From: Austropuccinia psidii
Lineage: Eukaryota > Basidiomycota > Pucciniomycetes > Pucciniales > Sphaerophragmiaceae
Direction: 5' to 3'
DNA length: 64,000 bases
NCBI GenBank assembly: GCA_023105745.1
Contig: JALGQZ010000005.1
Location: forward strand, 65,070,019 to 65,134,018
A program made the translations under genes and the position numbers. A model generated the notes under the pieces. That model saw only the letters and a program-made list of their open reading frames with translations, searched no databases and was not told where the DNA came from. Below, one piece after another: positions 36,421 through 48,725 of this stretch; the first letter of the stretch is position 1, and each line of letters opens with the position of its first letter.

Positions 36421-36581
36421 TTATGCACCAGCTCATATAAGCTGTTGTTGCCAGGCAGCATTCTTGCGAAGGTTATTTTGGTGACGGTGTGTCATCCCTT
36501 AATAGCCCCACTTGATCCTTCATATTGACGCTAAATCCTTTTTCTCACGTTGATGGGGCCCAACCTTGCGCCAGTTTTCAT

Positions 36582-36695
36582 TTTCGTGAGTTGATATCTA
36601 TTGCTTCAGATTCCCGATAAGACTGACTCCTTGGTAGGTCATGTAATGGCTCTTGGCTTCTTATTGTGAAGGATCCCAGGACGGGATATAATACA
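36582..36695. promoter_or_regulatory. Possible shared intergenic region of a divergent pair
   Basis: 114 bp between the plus-strand ATG at 36696 and a minus-strand ATG at 36581. No clear TATA box seen. The regulatory role is inferred from arrangement only and depends on the minus-strand gene being real. Confidence 0.25.
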
Positions 36696-38460
36696 ATGCT
36701 CACCATTGTGCCGCTCTGGCTAGCTATGGCCAATTTGTGTGCCTCGGTACACTCTTTTCGCTTGCCCCTTATTTTCCTGGTCTATGATAAGATAAACCGT
36801 CTTTCGCAAGCGTCTATCACAAAAAATTCTGATCAGTTGCTATCACAAGGTCTCTTCAGTGTTCAGAATAATTCTGAGAAGCCTCTCTTAATTAAAGATT
36901 CAGTGGAAACTTTTCAAAGACCTTCCGTAGCTACCAGGGAAGCCCTAAATGTACCGGGCTACTTTTCCCCTCAAAATGCAATCAGCTCTTCAAAAATTTC
37001 TAGCCCTGAACCAGATGAAGCGTTAGCCGCCTTAACACTCCTTCAGCTGATGGCTACACCTAATCAACCCATGAGTATCTATTCACCAAGATACAATATC
37101 AATAAATACAAAACTAAAGCAAGAGAATTCAAGCTAGAGATGAAGTCTCACACCCAAGGGGAGGCTGATATTCCAAAATCCCTCAAACCTTCCGAAGTTA
37201 GTCAGACAAAACCTCGAAGTCTTAAGACGCGGCGACCCAGGGCAGAGACAGCTTTAAACGTTGAGTCTAGCGCTTGCTCCTTATGGCTTTCGAAAAGCGC
37301 TTAATTGATTGAAAGTGACTTGGAAAAAGTCACTAATTTTTGAAAGCATCGAAAAACCTCGAGGGGATCTTGAGGAACCTACTAGCAATGTAGCCCATGG
37401 AGAAGAGGCAATCAGCTCAGCATCATCCAGAAATACTCGTTTCGTTTCACCCAAGGCCCAACCTATTATTCACACGAAAAAACGTCCGCTGACGAATCTG
37501 CAAGTTATGAAAAAAAACCAAAGCAGCGTCAACGAAAGAATCATAACTCCTTTTCTTCTCGACCCTGACCTTTACAGCTTTCAAAAAGCGGTGGACGAGT
37601 ATCTAGAGTGTCTTTCCCTCAATCATCACTCACGGAAAATGATTTATTCTTTGCCGAACCTCGAAGCTATGGCTGAATGGAAAGATTTGAAAGAGATAAA
37701 TAAATTTGAAACATTCAAGTATATAAATCACTATTATCGAGAGCCGGAAAAAATTCAACGCTTTAAAGATTTTATTACCTGCACTCCTCTTCAATACTCC
37801 AATAGACGGCGCGCGTTGCTGAAAAATAGCTATATTTTGGCAAGTAATGCAGTGTTTAAAAAATTTCAACTCATGGAGCGTCATCAAGCCTTTTTGGAGG
37901 AGCTTCGCAAGATTTGGTCTAGCAGTAAACCAGGCACTCTGAAGTTGAGATCACCCCCACCGTTATTTCCAAAGAATATCCAACTACGCGCCGTTGATTT
38001 CTGCACCAAGACCACCTTGCTTAGATTAAGTCGCGCTGGTCAACTTTTGGATCCGCCTATATTCACAGACGATGTTATAATTAAGCGCAGTCTCACCCAA
38101 GCTCTTGAAATTTTGGAAAACTTTTGGATGAAACTAGACGTTTGGAATGGAGACTCAAGTCCGAAGGCCATTCCGAAAATAGGAAAATCATCATCATCAT
38201 ACAGAAGGAGGAAGAAAAGTCAAACGTTTGTGGACAAAATCAAAAGTTTGAATACTCATAACTGGTCGTATGTTCACCTAATGTCATGGGAAGTTACTGA
38301 GCTAGTCCTCAAAATTTTCGGCACCCCAGACCATCAAAAAGAATGGCTTTCCCAGTTGGGGGTTCATCTTTCATTCCGGCACGTACTCGAAGACATCATA
38401 ATATTGGAGTCATTTTACATGCGCGGTTGTAAGGACGAGATTTGCTTAGTGCCGATTTAG
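36696..38460 (+). CDS. Predicted secreted protein of unknown function
   Basis: I do not recognise the family. The first ATG with a good context (A at -3) is at 36696. It opens MLTIVPLWLAMANLCASVHS, a typical signal peptide with likely cleavage after residue 18-20. The next 170 residues are Ser/Pro/Lys rich and look disordered. Two long frames (to 37301 and from 37309) lie in different phases with stops at 37302 and 37306; removing 37260-37329 joins them in frame, giving about 188 + 376 = 564 residues. The second part (from about residue 260) looks folded and helical: DEYLECLSLNHHSRKMIYSL, RFKDFITCTPLQYSNRRRAL, LLRLSRAGQLLDPP, then VTELVLKIFGTPDHQKEWL near the end. Few cysteines, so not a small cysteine-rich effector. 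GC content is well above the flanks. In a rust fungus a secreted orphan of this kind is a candidate effector, which is inference. Confidence 0.6.
37260..37329 (+). other. Candidate intron of the secreted-protein gene
   Basis: 70 bp, donor GTTGAG, branch-like CTTAAT at about 37299, acceptor AAAAAG. It removes both stops and corrects the frame. An alternative donor GTTAGT at 37197 with the same acceptor (133 bp) also keeps frame. If neither is spliced, the gene is a one-base frameshift pseudogene. Confidence 0.45.
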
Positions 38461-38626
38461 TACACCCTTACCAGGATACTATTATTAGCTTTTGTTCAAC
38501 ATAATGACTGTTTCCAAACGTCTACATGATAAGATATTAAATAACAACGATACTCATAAGCACCCAAATTCTATTATTTTGGCCTATAAACCTTTTGTAA
38601 GACAGATATGCCTATCTCAAGTAAAG

Positions 38627-38632
38627 AATAAA
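38627..38632 (+). promoter_or_regulatory. AATAAA poly(A) signal candidate
   Basis: AATAAA 167 bases after the stop codon of the secreted-protein gene, in a window where the GC-richer block ends. Confidence 0.4.
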
Positions 38633-38639
38633 TAGGTTT

Positions 38640-41124
38640 CAATATTTTATGTTTTCTTCTTTTATCTGTTCTTATAATCTCTCTTGAAATTAATTAATTA
38701 ATTACCTGATTAATAATCACGTCTGTTTGCTTAGCATTTTCATACAGGGTACTAATTCCTGGAGTCAGAGGCCTTCGTTACTTAACTAATTAAAATAATT
38801 TTTTTTTTCATTCATTAATTAATAAATAGCCTCTAGTCTATATCTTTTAAAATATGAAAGCATTCATTTTGATTGCTTCATTCCTTGGGCCTGATTTAAG
38901 TGTCTGAAGCTAATTTAACTATGAAAAACGCTCAAACTAGACTTCTATGGTAAAAAATAAGTGAAGTCTAAATTTTTTCCTTTCCGAGAAAAGAAGGATT
39001 CAACTTAAAGTGACAAAAATATTTTTAGTTTGAGCCATAGGGAGATTTTTTAAGGGTATGAGAAATTAAAAGGGCATCGATAGTAATTTGATAAGAGAAA
39101 CACAAAACAATAAGAAAAGAAGTTACAAAAGTTTCTTGTCTGTAAATACACCAACATTAAATATAGTATCTTTATTTGAAAAGTATCACTATTGAACAAT
39201 TACTGGCGAAATTCATTAGATGAGCATTTGAATGATTTTTTGATTGAAAAAGATATTTTGAAAATTTTTCCTATTGAAGATGATATAATATAAAAAAGAA
39301 CTCAAATTAATTTTAGTAATAATCATTAAAATAATTAAATCAATATCATGAAGTAACATATGATTTTTTTTGACTTAATAATAAATTTAGAAAAAAAAGC
39401 TTTTCAACTTTTATAAACTAAAATTAACCAATAAATAAATAAATAATGAAAAAATCAATAAATAGATATCAATAATTTAGATTATTAATCTTTTTATTAT
39501 TTAAAAAAGTTAGAAAAAAAGAATAACGATTCTTTGTTAATGTTTTTATTGTTATATAGAGCACAAAAGTAATTGAATTTTCAGCTAAATTTTCAGTTTC
39601 AAATAAAAAATTACGTTTGAGTTTTAACTGTTTTTCAAATTTTAAGAAATGATTAAAAAAAAAATTCTTTATTTTTAAGAATTTATTTAATTTAAGTAAC
39701 AAATTGTTGATTTATCAAATTGAAATTTTGGGATAATTTTATCCCAAGAACTTAAGATTATTTCCCTCAAAAACAAATTAAAAGAAAAATCTGAGATTTT
39801 TTTTTTTAAATATTTCTGTATTTTTTGATAAACTATTTATATCATAATAAATTTGAGTTAAATTTATATTTATGTGTTTTTAAATGAAATTTTTTTGCAG
39901 TATTTAAAGGGGATAACTTTTTTTATCCTTCAGTTTCATTAATAATGAATAAAAAATAATTATAATGTGTTTCTCTAGTTTTGAAATTAATATCTCAATG
40001 AAATATTCATCTCCTTGAACGCTTATTTCGTCAAAAATATACTTGGTTTAACATTCAATTGAACTCTCTAATTGAGATAATCTATCATGATATTTGCTGA
40101 ATTTTCCCAGAAAACGCCTATTATTAATGAAGTTATTACCTTCATTTATTGCTTAAATGATTATTACTTAGTTAATAAACTATAAATATGAAAAGATAAA
40201 CTTTACTCATCTCATAATAATATTTGAAAACAATATGAAAAGTAATGCTTGAAATAATGATAAGTTAAAAAAGAATAAAATTTACAAACATTTTTAACTA
40301 GATATTTTCATTTTCAAATGGATTCAAATGTTTATAAATTGAAAAAACTATAAATTCAAAATATTTCTATAAGATTTCCTTTCATTTCATAAAAATAAAA
40401 TTCATTAATGGATATATATTTAATCAAAACATTAGCTCTTTTTTTACTTGTATGGTTTATATCCTTTCTGATCCAAATAATAGGATAATAATATGTATTA
40501 ATTTAAAGTGAAAACAACATCAATAATTCAAAGAAATCACATTGAAAATAAGCTTTATTGTTTACTATATTCATAAAGAAATATTTATATAAAATTTATT
40601 GCTACCCATATATTTCAGTTGGCATTCCAGACATAATTTTTGACCAGCAATATCTTTAGAATATTCTTTGATAGGTCTCTTAAATTATAAAAAGAATTAT
40701 CAAGTAAGGATAAAAAATATCCTTTGATCTATGATAAGTGAGCTTTGATACCCTATCTTATTTGAGAAATCCATTTTTGAATGTTGAGAAATGAATTTTA
40801 CTTCCAATTTAGTTATTTAAACATTTTTGAAAAAAAGAAAATCTGGAAACAGAAACAAAATTGAACATTATTATTCCTTCCAGTATTGTTGCATTTAAAA
40901 ATGATGGAAATGTTCTTATGACACAATGAAGCCATAAAAAGCCAATGTCCTTTTGAATGGTTGGTTTGGAAATATATGAACTATCCATTGGAGGCTCTAA
41001 ATACAATATTTTCAGCTGAGTATTATGGCAATAATAGGACTATATATCATTTATTTTCTATATAAAAAATTATTTTGATTTAATTGAAAATATGACTATA
41101 GGGAGCCCTTTATGTCTTGAATAT
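38640..41124. other. AT-rich stretch without recognisable genes
   Basis: About 2.5 kb, mostly A and T with homopolymer runs. The longest frame is 77 codons and of random character. No repeat termini seen. Confidence 0.5.
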
Positions 41125-43029
41125 GGTGAGCTTTGATTTATATTTTACATACCCAAATAGCCCACAATTAATATTAAACCAAAACCTGAAATATGCATAA
41201 ACCATAATTCATGCATATATCAAGGATTTGTAATTTTTTATTTAAAAAGAGATGAGTAACTTTTTTGTAAGTAAATCCATGGTTTAAGGCCAGATTCGGA
41301 TTCTACACAAAAATTCACCTATAGTAGCTGCATAGAGTGAATAAGCTCATATTAACTCTAAAAGGTGTTAATATGGAAAATACTTCAACACCACATCATA
41401 AATAGCACATAAAATAATTGTGAAGATTTTTGTTTTTCTCAGTTTCATGCCAAAATGATGGGAATGTGAGAAATCCCATGTTACACATACAATAAGAATA
41501 GTGTTATGAATGTTTATATTATTCTTACATAAAGTTTTGGTACACCCATAGAGGATATCAGTCTTGAAGCCTGAATTACTATTTTTGACATGAAAATAGC
41601 TAAGGGGGGTAAAAGACATCAAAGAGAGAAAGGGTAATCAGAGTCTGAGGCCTCTGAGGCATGGTCAGATCTAAATCTTGAATACATGGCTGATCATGGC
41701 CCAATTAGTATACTAAAAATTTTTTGGAACTTGGTTACCAAGTTAAAGTCCCATTAAATCATCAGAAAATTGTAAATAAGCTGCTATTTTGATGTGACAA
41801 GGAGGTATTGAGCTAATTTGACTCCTGTAACCATGTCAATTATTAATTATTTTCCATTGATAAACCTTAAAAGAGTAATTAAAACCCTTTTTTGGACTAT
41901 TATACTTGCATTTACCTCATGAAAACCAGCCACAACTGTGCTATTTGCAAATCTACATAGAAATAAGGTAGAAACTTCAAAAATTCATTAAAAATACAAT
42001 TCTTAATGGATAATTTTGAAACTATAAGGACCGATAAAAAACGGATTATACATATCAAAACCAAAAAAGAATTTTGATTTCATAAGTAAACTCAAAATTT
42101 TTACTTACAGTTAATTTTTGTTGATTCCACATGAAATGCTGAATCTTCAAAAGTTCACAGAAAATATAACCTGTGATGAAATTTTGAATAAAATTAATAT
42201 ATTTGAGAAGTTAATGTTTATTTTTTGAATTAAAAGACAATTTACACTTTTTAATACTTTTATTATTAACCACAAATAGGTTGGTAGTCATGTGAAATGA
42301 CTTAATTAAGTGATTATGATAATCTTATGTGACAACAAGGGATGTAATGAATTATCCAAGAAGGATTAATTGTTCCTCACTCATGGGGTTTTCAGTGTTT
42401 TCCATGGAATTCCTCCGTGAGCTTTTTCTTGAAATAAAGGAGGCTTCCTCTTGCTATTTTCTCCAAATAATCTTATTATTCAATTATATCTTTAGTACCA
42501 GAAAGTAAGTATGAGTTAATTCCTTTCTTAAGTGTTTAAAATCTTTCGTAATAAATCAGGAAGACTTGAAATCATATAAATAACCTATTTCCAATAGTTT
42601 TCAACTATAAGCTGTTGTATTACTGCTATAAATCAATCTTTGATCCTTTAAATCCACAAATAATCCATCAAATCACTCTACCAATTAATTTCAAGGTATC
42701 TTGGGGTATATTGGTGAGTGTTTGCTTTAATTCTTAAAGATTTTCCTCTGAATTTTAGTTTTCTCCAAGAATTAGAATTATAAATTACAATAGTTTTATA
42801 TTATTTTAATAAAGAAGTTTTATCATTATACTTTTTGTAATTAATTTTAGTAGATAATTACTGATTACTGTTATAATCATTAATATTTTATTAAAAGTAA
42901 AAATAATAATCAAGTAATTTATTATTTATTCTCTTTTATAATAATTTCTTCTTTTATATTTCATAAGAACAGTCATAGTACTCCTGATTCATAGTAATGT
43001 TATCAAGAGTTTAATACACACATCTTACA
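41125..43029 (-). repeat. Solo LTR, family T, copy T2
   Basis: 1905 bp, same orientation as T1. The left end is GGTGAGCTTTG (expected TGTGAGCCTTG) and the right end CACATCTTACA. Flanking pentamers AATAT and AATAC are a near-perfect target-site duplication. Near-terminal inverted repeat ACTCCTGAT / ATCAAGAGT at about 42980-43010. Confidence 0.8.
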
Positions 43030-43568
43030 AATACATAAGAAAACTAATTGATATTTCACAGTTATAATTTCTCTTTTATTATTTTTTGGATTTCCTATTA
43101 AAATATTCAGTTATATTTACATAATTGAGTTAGAAACTGAAGGATAATTAGTTCATTTCAATAGTAGCTTGAAGTGGCTTCCATTTCCAAATTTATTTCC
43201 ACCAAATATCATTAAAATGATGTTATGTTTCTTTTGCTCCTTATACAAACCACTTTAATTAATAATTTAAAGTTGATAAATGGATTAAAAAAAATGAATA
43301 TCAAGAAAAAAAGAAGTAAAATAATTTTATCTTGAAAAAAAGCTTTTATCAAGTCATTATATCCTCCTAGATTTGATTTTAATTAAAAAGTGTAATTTTT
43401 ATTACCCAAATTTCACAAAATGTAGATAAATTCTGAAATTTCCAAATGATTCACACCTTTTAATATATTAAGCTCTTAATATATTTCTAAGTTTATTTAA
43501 TATAATTTCCAATTTTATCACAATTTTCTTACCCTACCCACATTTCATTTTTTCAATGAAAATTCTTC
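43030..43568. other. AT-rich spacer, nothing recognised
   Basis: Lies between T2 and S1. Any continuation of the minus-strand coding fragment seen at 45552-45790 would start at 43573 going left, but stops appear within a few codons. Confidence 0.45.
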
Positions 43569-43573
43569 CTCCC
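43569..43573. other. Target-site duplication CTCCC (left)
   Basis: Identical to 45552-45556. Confidence 0.85.
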
Positions 43574-45551
43574 TGTGAACCTTTGAGATATGACCACATA
43601 CCCAAAAAGGTCACAAGAAATATTTTATATAATTATAAGTACCTTAAAAACTATAAAAATACCATAAATTGGTACAAAATTTGGTTCAACTTAAAAACCA
43701 ATGAATAAACATGTGAAATAAATTACACCATTGGATTCCCCATGGTAAAATACACATATACCATTTTTATGGCATATCTGTAAAGTCAATATTTAATAAG
43801 TTATAAGTAATAATACCTTATAAAAACCACAAATCCTTATTTATTTCAAAAACTAATGAAACAAAATGTGAAATAAATAGTACCATTGGATTCTCCATAA
43901 ATATCCACACATAAAACAATTAATAAGCTAAGCTTCAAAACCAATACTTAAGGAATTAACCTGAATATATGCACTTTTTTGGTCAACGCATATATTCAAG
44001 GATTTTAGCTAATATCTCTTGAATTATACATGATAGAGTGATGAACCAAAAATAAATTCATCACGTAATTACTGTAGGAACACAGATATGAAGTTTATTT
44101 CACATGTTATAAACAAGGTCAAAATCTGTAAGGAATTATTGATTAAAATCAACAGAGCTGTTGACCACTTTGTTGTGAAAGTGGTCCAAACTTAAAAATA
44201 AGTAGACAGTTGGATTCTACTAGCTCATTCGTGAAGAATGATGTATTTTTTATTATAATATTCAAGGTATAACCCCTTGAAATCATAGTTTGAAGTTTAA
44301 AATATTAAATTTCAACAGAAAAGATGAGTTACAAGAAAAATCATCAAAAATAGAGTTTTGATGATGTAATAAAATTCTCTTGGAAGAATAATGAGGTTAT
44401 GCCAAGCTATCAAAATTCACTCTCTGAATTGCTGTAGCGTGTAAATCTTAAACGTTATTAAGGATCAAAGTTTGAGCTTAATCTGATCATTTATGATCAC
44501 ACACTGTAACCTTAAATTAAGTTTAACAGTCATATAAGTGTTAAAATTGGTGAATACTATTAGTTTATGATTAAAACTAATAAAATCCACGAAATGTGGG
44601 GTTCTGCCAAGCCTTTGACGTCATCAGACTTAGAGTTATAGTGATAACTCTAAATAATGGCGTAACAGTGATGTAATGAGGTTTGATCATGATGTAATCA
44701 CCACCAAACCTTAAAATATTGATCAATTCCAGTGGATATGATCAGTACACGTCTACTAGAAGCCTGTTGGACTCTAGGAGGGAGGTATTTACTAGAAATA
44801 GAGCTCTTTCTGCTCTGTTTTCCCCTCAGACGCATCAAAAACATTAAATAAATACAAACAAAAAGGTAATATCTTTATTCTTTATATATAAAAATTTTAT
44901 ATTATTAAATACCAAAGTTCATCTTTATTATAATCATCAATTTTGATGTGATTAAATTATTTGTTTAACTGTTTTTGTTAAAAATCTCTCTAAAACTCAT
45001 TTCCACGTAAAAAATCAAGAATATTTGTAATTTCTCTATTTTTTATTGTAAATACAGTTTGTATAAGTTGTATTTACATTATTTGGTGTAAATTATCCCA
45101 AAATTATTATATCAAGTGTTAAAAGTAGGTTATTTTCTCTTATATTATCAATTTTCTCTATATTATTCTTTTAATAATTCTTTAATTAATATAAATAGTA
45201 TTTATATTAATTTATAACTTTAATATTAGTAATATTATTGTTATTAATTGTTTTTTAGTAATAAAAAACAATTTTTTACGCCTTTATTATTTGTTTGTAA
45301 CAATAATAAAGTGCTTTTAAATATATTAATTATTTTATATTAATATATTTATTTTATTATATTATATTTTATAATATGAATTATATTATTATATTTTTAT
45401 TAATAATATAATTATTTTTATGCCATAATTATAATAATTCTTTACTATTATAATTATTTTTATCTTATTTATCTCATTCATAAGGACATTCATAGTACAA
45501 TAAGTAAAATATTAGTAATTTTTACTTATTGTTTCATAGTCAAACCTTACA
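43574..45551 (-). repeat. Complete solo LTR, family S, copy S1
   Basis: 1978 bp from TGTGAACCTTTGAGATATG to ...CAAACCTTACA, flanked by perfect CTCCC duplications. Most of it aligns inverted with 62093-63575. Near its right end is a 13-bp perfect inverted repeat (45497-45509 and 45520-45532). Near its left end about 43650-43900 shows two related blocks (CACCATTGGATTC and its variant), a diverged internal duplication. No coding frame seen. Confidence 0.88.
45497..45532. repeat. Perfect 13-bp inverted repeat near the S1 terminus
   Basis: ACAATAAGTAAAA, a 10-base loop, then TTTTACTTATTGT. The copy S2 has the same arms at 62112-62124 and 62135-62147 with one mismatch. Confidence 0.9.
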
Positions 45552-45790
45552 CTCCCACTATAGAATAGTGGAAAATAATACCAATTTTCCCAGATTCTTA
45601 TCCTATAGCCATATTTACAATAGTCTAATAGTTCTTTCAAATAATCAAGGATTTTACCTGTTTCCATCAGTTGAGCCTCTATTCTTAGCTTTCTATACAC
45701 CTTTACCAAATTACATCTCAAATGACTTGGAAATATTAAGTGCCTCTTGAGATTATAGAAACAAATATGTAATAAATTGCTGATTTAAAT
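45552..45790 (-). pseudogene. Protein-coding fragment cut by the S1 LTR, unknown family
   Basis: About 80 codons are open on the minus strand from about 45784: NLLHICFYNLKRHLIFPSHL, LVKVYRKLRIEAQLMETGKI and LDYLKELLDYCKYGYRIRIW, then ENWYYFPLFYSG up to the target-site duplication at 45556. Composition and amphipathic pattern look like real protein, unlike random AT-rich frames here. Upstream an in-frame TAA closes it. I cannot name the family; a transposon gene or a dead host gene are both possible. Confidence 0.35.
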
Positions 45791-47134
45791 CATTTTTCAA
45801 TGAAAATAATTATATTGGATAGTATCAATCACTATATGAGAATATGTTGGAAGATATTTAATTTCCTCCATTTAGTTAGAATAATAGACCCAAATAAGCT
45901 AATAAATATACTTAATATCAATGTGAATAAAAATATCCTCAAGCTAAATACATTTAAAGGGGTTGTAAAGAATATTTACTTACAAAGCAGAAATATTTGA
46001 TTTTTGACGAAATAATTAAAATACCACACCTTGGAAGCTTACGTAATTCAAGGAGCCAACAGCATAGGGTTTTGATTTTAAATCCCATGTTTAAAAACTT
46101 AAACTCCCAGCTTTAATTTTTGAAATCGGAACTTAATTTGTTCCCTACTGATAAAATTTCTGTTTTCAAAAAAATCTTTCCATTTGCATAGAAGAAGACT
46201 ACATAAAAACTGAAATGTGGATATTTTTCCTTTAATTTGAAACAGCTGATTCACACACTACTATCCCCACCCAATTCATCCCCTGGATATTATGTCATTC
46301 ACCTATTTGGAAAACCCAAAGAATAACTATATGAGATAAATTCCACTCATCTCAGAATTTAACTAAAGTCCAGCTTTCAAAAACAACCCTTTGTAATAAA
46401 TCAATTTTCAAATATTTTCAGAAAATATATCACAAAAATTCTTAACATACTTCTTTTTTGATTTGATTAAAAGAAAGGTTCTCATAAGGTATTGGTTTAG
46501 ACTCTAATTGAATTTTTTTTGAATTAAGAGAAATGATTTTTCATTTAATATTGCCTTAAAATTTAAAACATGATTTTCTTAACCTCAATTAATTGAAATT
46601 ACGCATCATTATTCTCAGTAAATTCATCAAAATAAATTCACTTCCCAATAGTGGAAGCAAAATGATATTTTCTCACTTTAGTTATGTTAAGACCTCATTG
46701 AATGAATTGAATCTTTTCTAATTACATGATTGGCTCAAAAATGTATTGATCCTTTTGTGTTATAAATTTTCCAATCAGTTGATTGATAGTCAACTTAGAT
46801 TTCAGTTAATCTATCTCTTTTTGAGATGAGTTTCCTTTTTTTCACAACATTCAAATTACCTTGTAATCTTACAGAATAATCCAAAAAATAATTAATATTT
46901 TATACTTTTTCAAAAGTATCCAAAATATCCTATTGAAATTGAATTCTGGAAGATTGGAACTCAAAACCTTAGAAGGAAATCATTGTATGAGAGCTAAAAA
47001 AACATTTGTAATAATTAGAATTTTTTTCAGTCCCAATATACAAAAATCTAATAATTTACAAGGAGAATAAAATAAAATTTTATTCATTTTCTTCAAAAAG
47101 TCATGAATATTTATTCTAAATTTTTACAAAAGGC
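45791..47134. other. AT-rich stretch without recognisable genes
   Basis: A 66-codon frame at 45800-46000 is Ile/Asn/Lys rich and unconvincing. Nothing else noted. Confidence 0.5.
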
Positions 47135-48335
47135 TTTAAGGTGTGGATATGAGACTTTAGTTGAAAAAAAATAAAATTCATTCAAAATAGTAATGTTGAA
47201 ATATTTTGGAAAAGAATTGAAAAAATTTTTTTGGCCTTATTTGTATAAAAAATGATGTTATGAAGATTCATTGTCTTACCTACAATGAAAATTTATCCAA
47301 AAATAATCTAAAAGAGATATTTAAGGCTACAAAGAAAATTTCTTCAACAGAAAAGAAAAATTCCAGTTGAAATTCATTCAGAAAAGATCTGTAGGAAATT
47401 TATTTGAGAAAAAACTCTCTAAAATCCATATTAAAGAGAAAAAATTCCCAAAAGTGACCAGTGTGAATTTGAAAAGAAATTTACAAAGTTAAAAGTGATA
47501 AAAAATTCTTCAATTCACTTTTGGGGTTGTTCAAGAGTAGAATTATTATAAAGAGTTACAAAAAATAAATATTTTTATTTTTTAATATGTTTTAAAGTTT
47601 ATAAATTAACTGGAATTTGTTGCTGGAAGATTCTATCAAATGGTTTAACAGTCTTTTAGGCTCATTATAACAGAAAAAGATTTGAACATGAAAATAAAAG
47701 ATTGGGAAAAGAAGATATTATTTTATAACATTCATTTTCATTCCTCCAAAAGTAAATTTTCCTATAAAAGGTTTTTAAAACACATTTCAAGCAGAAAGGA
47801 TAATTTTGGAATCATTGAACCCTGGTTTGAGCCAAAAAAGTGCTGGATTCAACCATTTTAGTCCAATATAACAGCCATTACTATAGTAATGGTTTGTTGC
47901 AAGTCTTAAAAAACATAAAAAAAAATTTAAGAAACCTTAAAAACTTTCAAGCTGTTTTTGGTGAAGTTTTTTGGACTTAAGGGTAGTTTTACCCTCCCAT
48001 AAACAGGTAACACCACCCTGGATGATATCAAAACCTCATCATCAATTGGGACACAGATCCTATGGATTAATTCCAGGCCAAAGGTGATATAATTGTTCAT
48101 GTATTTTAAGATCCCATGCCTTTCAAAAATGAATTTGAGGCATTCTGGCACACTTGGAGCCAAGATTAATTTTCCCCTCAAATTTTGATCTTTTTAATTT
48201 ATTTTATTTAATTCCCCCACATTTATTATGTTTAGGCTTAAAAATGTGGAATTCAATTGAGAAATTTAAGTCTACAACTGTAATCCTAAATTCCTAATCT
48301 ATAAATATAGGCTTACTTATTCAATACACATTCAC
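47135..48335 (+). repeat. LTR, family R, copy R3 (truncated)
   Basis: Starts TTTAAGGTGTGGATATGAGA and aligns with R1 and R2 to about 48335 (ACACATTCACT), then stops; about 600 bases of the family are missing. The 84-codon minus frame at 47927-48181 has relatives at 21640-21831 and 49601-49813. 48336-48720 is unassigned sequence. Confidence 0.7.
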
Positions 48336-48725
48336 TGTGGAGCTTCTTTCAGTGTCGTATTGGATGAGGAAGTCCTAGAGGACAAAATCACGGGTAAAAA
48401 GTTTTGATTTTCTGGATAATCCTGTAACCAAGGGTGCTAATGTGCACTGGCTTCCCCACTGAATATACTGAAGATTTTCCATATAGGGCTCACAAATCAA
48501 TATTTGTGTTGTTACTTTACATATAGAAAAGACTTTTAGCAATTCCTATCAGACTTAATGAAATATAAGATAAATACTGTGTAGGATTAAAATATAAATA
48601 CACTGGCTCAATAACACTCTATTATATGGTGTAGGTAACAGTTTTATTAAAAGGAGATGTATTTTACTTGATAATATATATGTTTATATAATTTTTCAAG
48701 GTAAAAATATGTATTATAGGGGTAT

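Noticed and set aside
36500..36840. Minus-strand frames extending into the start of the secreted-protein gene (for example TKMKTGARLGPINVRK)
   Set aside because: They need several stop codons to be ignored and overlap the signal-peptide exon antisense; only the 36420-35963 part has supporting splice signals.
37630..37887. Minus-strand frame of 85 codons inside the secreted-protein gene
   Set aside because: Antisense shadow of a long plus-strand coding frame.
37309..38460. Second half of the secreted-protein gene as a separate gene starting at 37309
   Set aside because: That start is TTG, not expected in a eukaryote; the first ATG in frame is 37507, and a short intron joins it to the upstream frame.
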